A stretch of DNA of 64,000 bases from Enterovirga rhinocerotis (GTDB lineage Bacteria > Pseudomonadota > Alphaproteobacteria > Rhizobiales > Beijerinckiaceae), in NCBI RefSeq assembly GCF_004363955.1, contig NZ_SNZR01000013.1, forward strand, positions 372,001 to 436,000, in the 5' to 3' direction. A program made the position numbers and the translations under genes. Below the pieces are notes generated by a model. The model worked only from the letters and a program-made list of their open reading frames with translations. It did no database searches and was not told the origin of the DNA. Positions 61,713 to 64,000 of this stretch are shown one piece after another. Positions within the stretch are counted from its first letter, which is position 1. The number at the start of each line of letters is the position of its first letter.

Positions 61713-63416
61713 GTGGCGGATTGGCGGTCGAGGGCGGGCAGCCCCTTCATGTGCGAGAAGACGTCGGTCACGGCGACGCGCGGCATGGCCGTGACCAACC
61801 ATCCGCTCGCGTCCGCCGCCGCCGTCGAGATCATGGCCGCGGGAGGCAACGCCGTCGACGCGACGGTGGCGGCCTTGTTCACGCTCACGGTCGTCGAGCC
61901 GATGATGGTCGGCATCTTCGGCGGCGGCACGGCCCTGATCCGCCTCGCCGACGGCCGCGAGATGGTCATCGACGGTCTTTCGACCGCACCCGCGGCGGCG
62001 CGGCCGGACAGCTACAGGCCCATCTCCGACACCTGGCCCGACTACATGGAAACGGAGGGACGGGAGAACCGCGTCGGCCCGAAGGCGATCGCGGTGCCGG
62101 GCAACCTCAAGGCCTGGTGCGAGGTCGCCGAGCGGTTCGGCAGCCTCGGGCTCGACGCGCTGACCGAACCGGCCATCCGGCATGCCGCGCGCGGATTCCG
62201 GGTCACGCCCTATCTCGCGAACTGCATCGCCGACGCCGCCTCCGACCTCGCCCTCGACCCGGCGATCGCCGAGGTGTTCCTGCCCGGCGGCCGCCCGCTC
62301 GAGGCGGGTGCCCTCCTCGTCCAGGGGGATTATGCGCAGACGCTCAGGCGGATCGCGAAGGACGGGCCCGGCCTCCTCTATGGCGGCGCGCTGGGGCGCG
62401 AGATCGCCGGGCATCTCGAAGGGGCCGGCTCCTTCCTCCGCCTGTCCGATCTCGAGGCCTATCGGACGATCGAGCGCGAGCCGGTTCGCGGGACCTATCG
62501 CGGCGTCGAGATCATGGGGCCGCCCCCGCCCTGTTCCGGCGGCGTGCACACGATCCAGATCCTGAACATGCTGGAGGCCTTCGATCTCGGCGCGCTGGGC
62601 TTCGGCTCGCCGGAGACCCTCCACCTCGTCCTCGAATGCCTCAAGATCGCGGCGGCGGACCGACGGGCCGCGACGGCCGATCCCGCCTTCGTGAACGTGC
62701 CGCAGGCCAGGCTGATCTCGAAGGACTACGCGGCCCTGCGGCGGCAGGAGATCGATCCCGCGCGCGCCGGCACCTATGCGCCGGGCATCGTCTCCAACGA
62801 ATCCGCCAACACGACCCATGTCACGATCGCCGATGCCGAGGGCAACCTCGTCACCTCCACCCAGACCATCAACAGCCTGTTCGGCTCGCGCGTGATGGTT
62901 CCGGGCACCGGCGTCATCTGCAACAACTACATGTCGCTGTTCGATCCCCATCCCGGGTTCGCGCTGTCGCTGCAGCCGGGCAAGCGCATCACGAGCGGCA
63001 TCACCGCGCTGATCGGCAAGCGCGACGGCAAGCCGATCTTCGCCCTCGGACTGCCGGGCGCGCACCGCATCCCCGCCTCCGCCATGCAGGCCGTCCTAAA
63101 CCTCGTCGATCACGGCATGAGCGTGCAGGAGGCGGTGGAGGCGCCGCGCGTCTTCTCCTGGGGCCAGGAGGCCGAACTCGAGCGGGGCATCGCGGACGGC
63201 GCGCGCTCGGCTCTGGAGAGCCTCGGTCACGAGGTCGCGGCGGTCGATCACGTGGCGGGCGGGATGTGCGCGATCGCCTTCGAGCCCGACGGCACGATGA
63301 CCGGAGCCGCCTGCTGGCGGGCGGACGGCGTCCCGATGGGAATGGGCGGAGGACTCGCCCGCCGCGGGACCTCCTTCTGGCCCGATCCGCGCCTGTCGAA
63401 GACGACGACGTCGTAA
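61713..63416 (+). CDS. Gamma-glutamyltransferase-family protein (YwrD-like)
   Basis: 567-residue Ntn hydrolase proenzyme. The autoprocessing nucleophile is the first threonine of TTH in NESANTTHVTIADAEG (T367), followed by STQTINSLFGSRVMVPGTG, as in gamma-glutamyltransferases that transfer or hydrolyse glutathione-type bonds. The N-terminal subunit has TNHPLASAAAVEIMAAGGNAVDATVAA. There is no signal peptide, unlike E. coli periplasmic Ggt, which is the YwrD pattern and implies a cytoplasmic location. The start could be GTG at 61713 or ATG at 61749; the ribosome-binding sequence is weak for both. A terminator hairpin follows. Confidence 0.9.
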   Translation: MADWRSRAGSPFMCEKTSVTATRGMAVTNHPLASAAAVEIMAAGGNAVDATVAALFTLTVVEPMMVGIFGGGTALIRLADGREMVIDGLSTAPAAARPDSYRPISDTWPDYMETEGRENRVGPKAIAVPGNLKAWCEVAERFGSLGLDALTEPAIRHAARGFRVTPYLANCIADAASDLALDPAIAEVFLPGGRPLEAGALLVQGDYAQTLRRIAKDGPGLLYGGALGREIAGHLEGAGSFLRLSDLEAYRTIEREPVRGTYRGVEIMGPPPPCSGGVHTIQILNMLEAFDLGALGFGSPETLHLVLECLKIAAADRRAATADPAFVNVPQARLISKDYAALRRQEIDPARAGTYAPGIVSNESANTTHVTIADAEGNLVTSTQTINSLFGSRVMVPGTGVICNNYMSLFDPHPGFALSLQPGKRITSGITALIGKRDGKPIFALGLPGAHRIPASAMQAVLNLVDHGMSVQEAVEAPRVFSWGQEAELERGIADGARSALESLGHEVAAVDHVAGGMCAIAFEPDGTMTGAACWRADGVPMGMGGGLARRGTSFWPDPRLSKTTTS

Positions 63417-63429
63417 GCGCGGCCGCCTC

Positions 63430-63449
63430 GGCCCGGGGGCGTCCGGGCC
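63430..63449 (+). terminator. Hairpin after the gamma-glutamyltransferase gene
   Basis: Perfect 7-bp GC stem GGCCCGG / CCGGGCC with a 6-base loop, 14 bases past the stop codon. It has no strong U-run. Confidence 0.45.
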
Positions 63450-63578
63450 TGACCGCGACCGATTTGCGGCAGATCAATTGCCGCCGCTTCGGTCCGGGTA
63501 GGATCGCCGGCATCGGTTCCTCGCGGCCCTTCGGCCGAAGGGCGCCGACGAGGTGACGCAACGACAATGGGGGCGGTG

Positions 63579-64000
63579 ATGACGCTGGCGTTCAAGAGCA
63601 TTCTGGTCGGGCTCGTGCCCGCCCTCGACGGCGTCGGCGCGGCGGGTCCCGCCGTCCGTTTCGGGGCCGGGTTCGCGGCGCGGCAGCAGGCGAAGCTGAC
63701 AATCCATGTCTTCGTGCCCCAGCTCGTGGTGCCCTATACGGTGATCGGAGACGTCGCGACCTCGCTGGTCGGCGACGAGAACAGGCGTCGGCGCGAGGTC
63801 GCGGCAGCAGTGGGCGCCTCCGCCCGGCAGGTCGCCGGGGAGGCTGGCGTGGATGCCGCGATCGATGCTCCCGACCGCGTCTTCGACGGTCTCGTCGAGC
63901 ATTTCGGCCGCCTGGCGCGCGTGCGGGACGTCGCGATCTTCGACGCCGGCGACGGCGTGCTGGGCAGCAACCGTCACCTGATCGAGGAGACGCTGTTCAA
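63579..64000 (+). CDS. Universal stress protein (UspA-like), truncated by the window end
   Basis: The window ends after about 140 codons with no stop. The start MTLAFKSILVGLVPALDGVGA is the usual Usp opening beta strand with an SILVGL motif, followed by AVRFGAGFAARQQAKLTIHVFVP, another nucleotide-fold strand, and a helix of Arg/Glu. Many alphaproteobacterial Usp proteins with two domains are about 270-280 residues, so about half is likely missing. An in-frame ATG four codons upstream (63567) is an alternative. Its partner or operon is not visible. Confidence 0.75.
   Translation, partial: MTLAFKSILVGLVPALDGVGAAGPAVRFGAGFAARQQAKLTIHVFVPQLVVPYTVIGDVATSLVGDENRRRREVAAAVGASARQVAGEAGVDAAIDAPDRVFDGLVEHFGRLARVRDVAIFDAGDGVLGSNRHLIEETLF

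Overview
The window is GC-rich chromosomal DNA from an alphaproteobacterium, most likely a member of Hyphomicrobiales (Rhizobiales). Four things point there: an LptC-LptA-LptB block preceded by an RNase D gene, a porin of the rhizobial Omp2b type, an invasion-associated-locus-B (IalB) family protein, and palindromic intergenic repeats typical of this order. No rRNA, tRNA, CRISPR array, insertion sequence or prophage was recognised. Genus cannot be fixed from the sequence alone.

Layout. 1-9.6 kb: lipopolysaccharide export genes (lptC, lptA, lptB) with an RNase D gene upstream, an orphan polyamine-type binding protein, a TorF-type outer-membrane protein, a YafK-type L,D-transpeptidase lipoprotein, a glutathione-dependent formaldehyde dehydrogenase, and a polysaccharide-export lipoprotein. 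9.8-17.3 kb: NAD metabolism (CinA/PncC-type amidase, NAD synthetase), a large porin with a clear terminator, and a convergent pair of a GT2 glycosyltransferase and a multi-pass membrane protein. 17.5-22.4 kb: the most unusual locus, a 1416-residue TIR / STAND-NTPase / transmembrane / WD40 protein followed by a palindromic repeat and an unrecognised small gene. 22.6-34 kb: PaaK-type CoA ligase, acetolactate-synthase-like enzyme, a coiled-coil membrane protein, heme oxygenase, ABC-F ATPase, a VapB/VapC pair, apaG, argE, an SMP-30 lactonase and a manganese catalase. 34-38 kb: a co-directional group of a CobW-type GTPase, a WD40 protein, a small cysteine protein, a DUF2937 membrane protein and a transglutaminase. 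38-49 kb: an FAH-family enzyme, a lipoprotein, a second L,D-transpeptidase, an amino-acid binding protein, an MscS channel, a bile-acid-symporter-family transporter, an Fsr-like MFS exporter, the minCDE operon and a sulfurtransferase. 49-56 kb: an RND pump without its adaptor, a second VapBC pair, and a sigma factor paired with a VWA protein that carries an anti-sigma-like N-terminus. 56-64 kb: rpmI-rplT, a Rieske oxygenase, an RraA-family protein, an IalB-family protein, a class C beta-lactamase-fold hydrolase, a YwrD-type gamma-glutamyltransferase and a truncated universal stress protein gene.

Most of the window is housekeeping or envelope biology. The parts worth a second look are the TIR-STAND-WD40 locus, the sigma/VWA pair whose sigma gene appears to carry a palindromic repeat in frame, the CobW-linked gene group, and several long inverted-repeat elements, one of which appears to provide the Shine-Dalgarno sequence of a coding gene. 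Start sites were chosen from ribosome-binding sequence, signal peptides and family lengths. All family names come from reading motifs, not from database searches.
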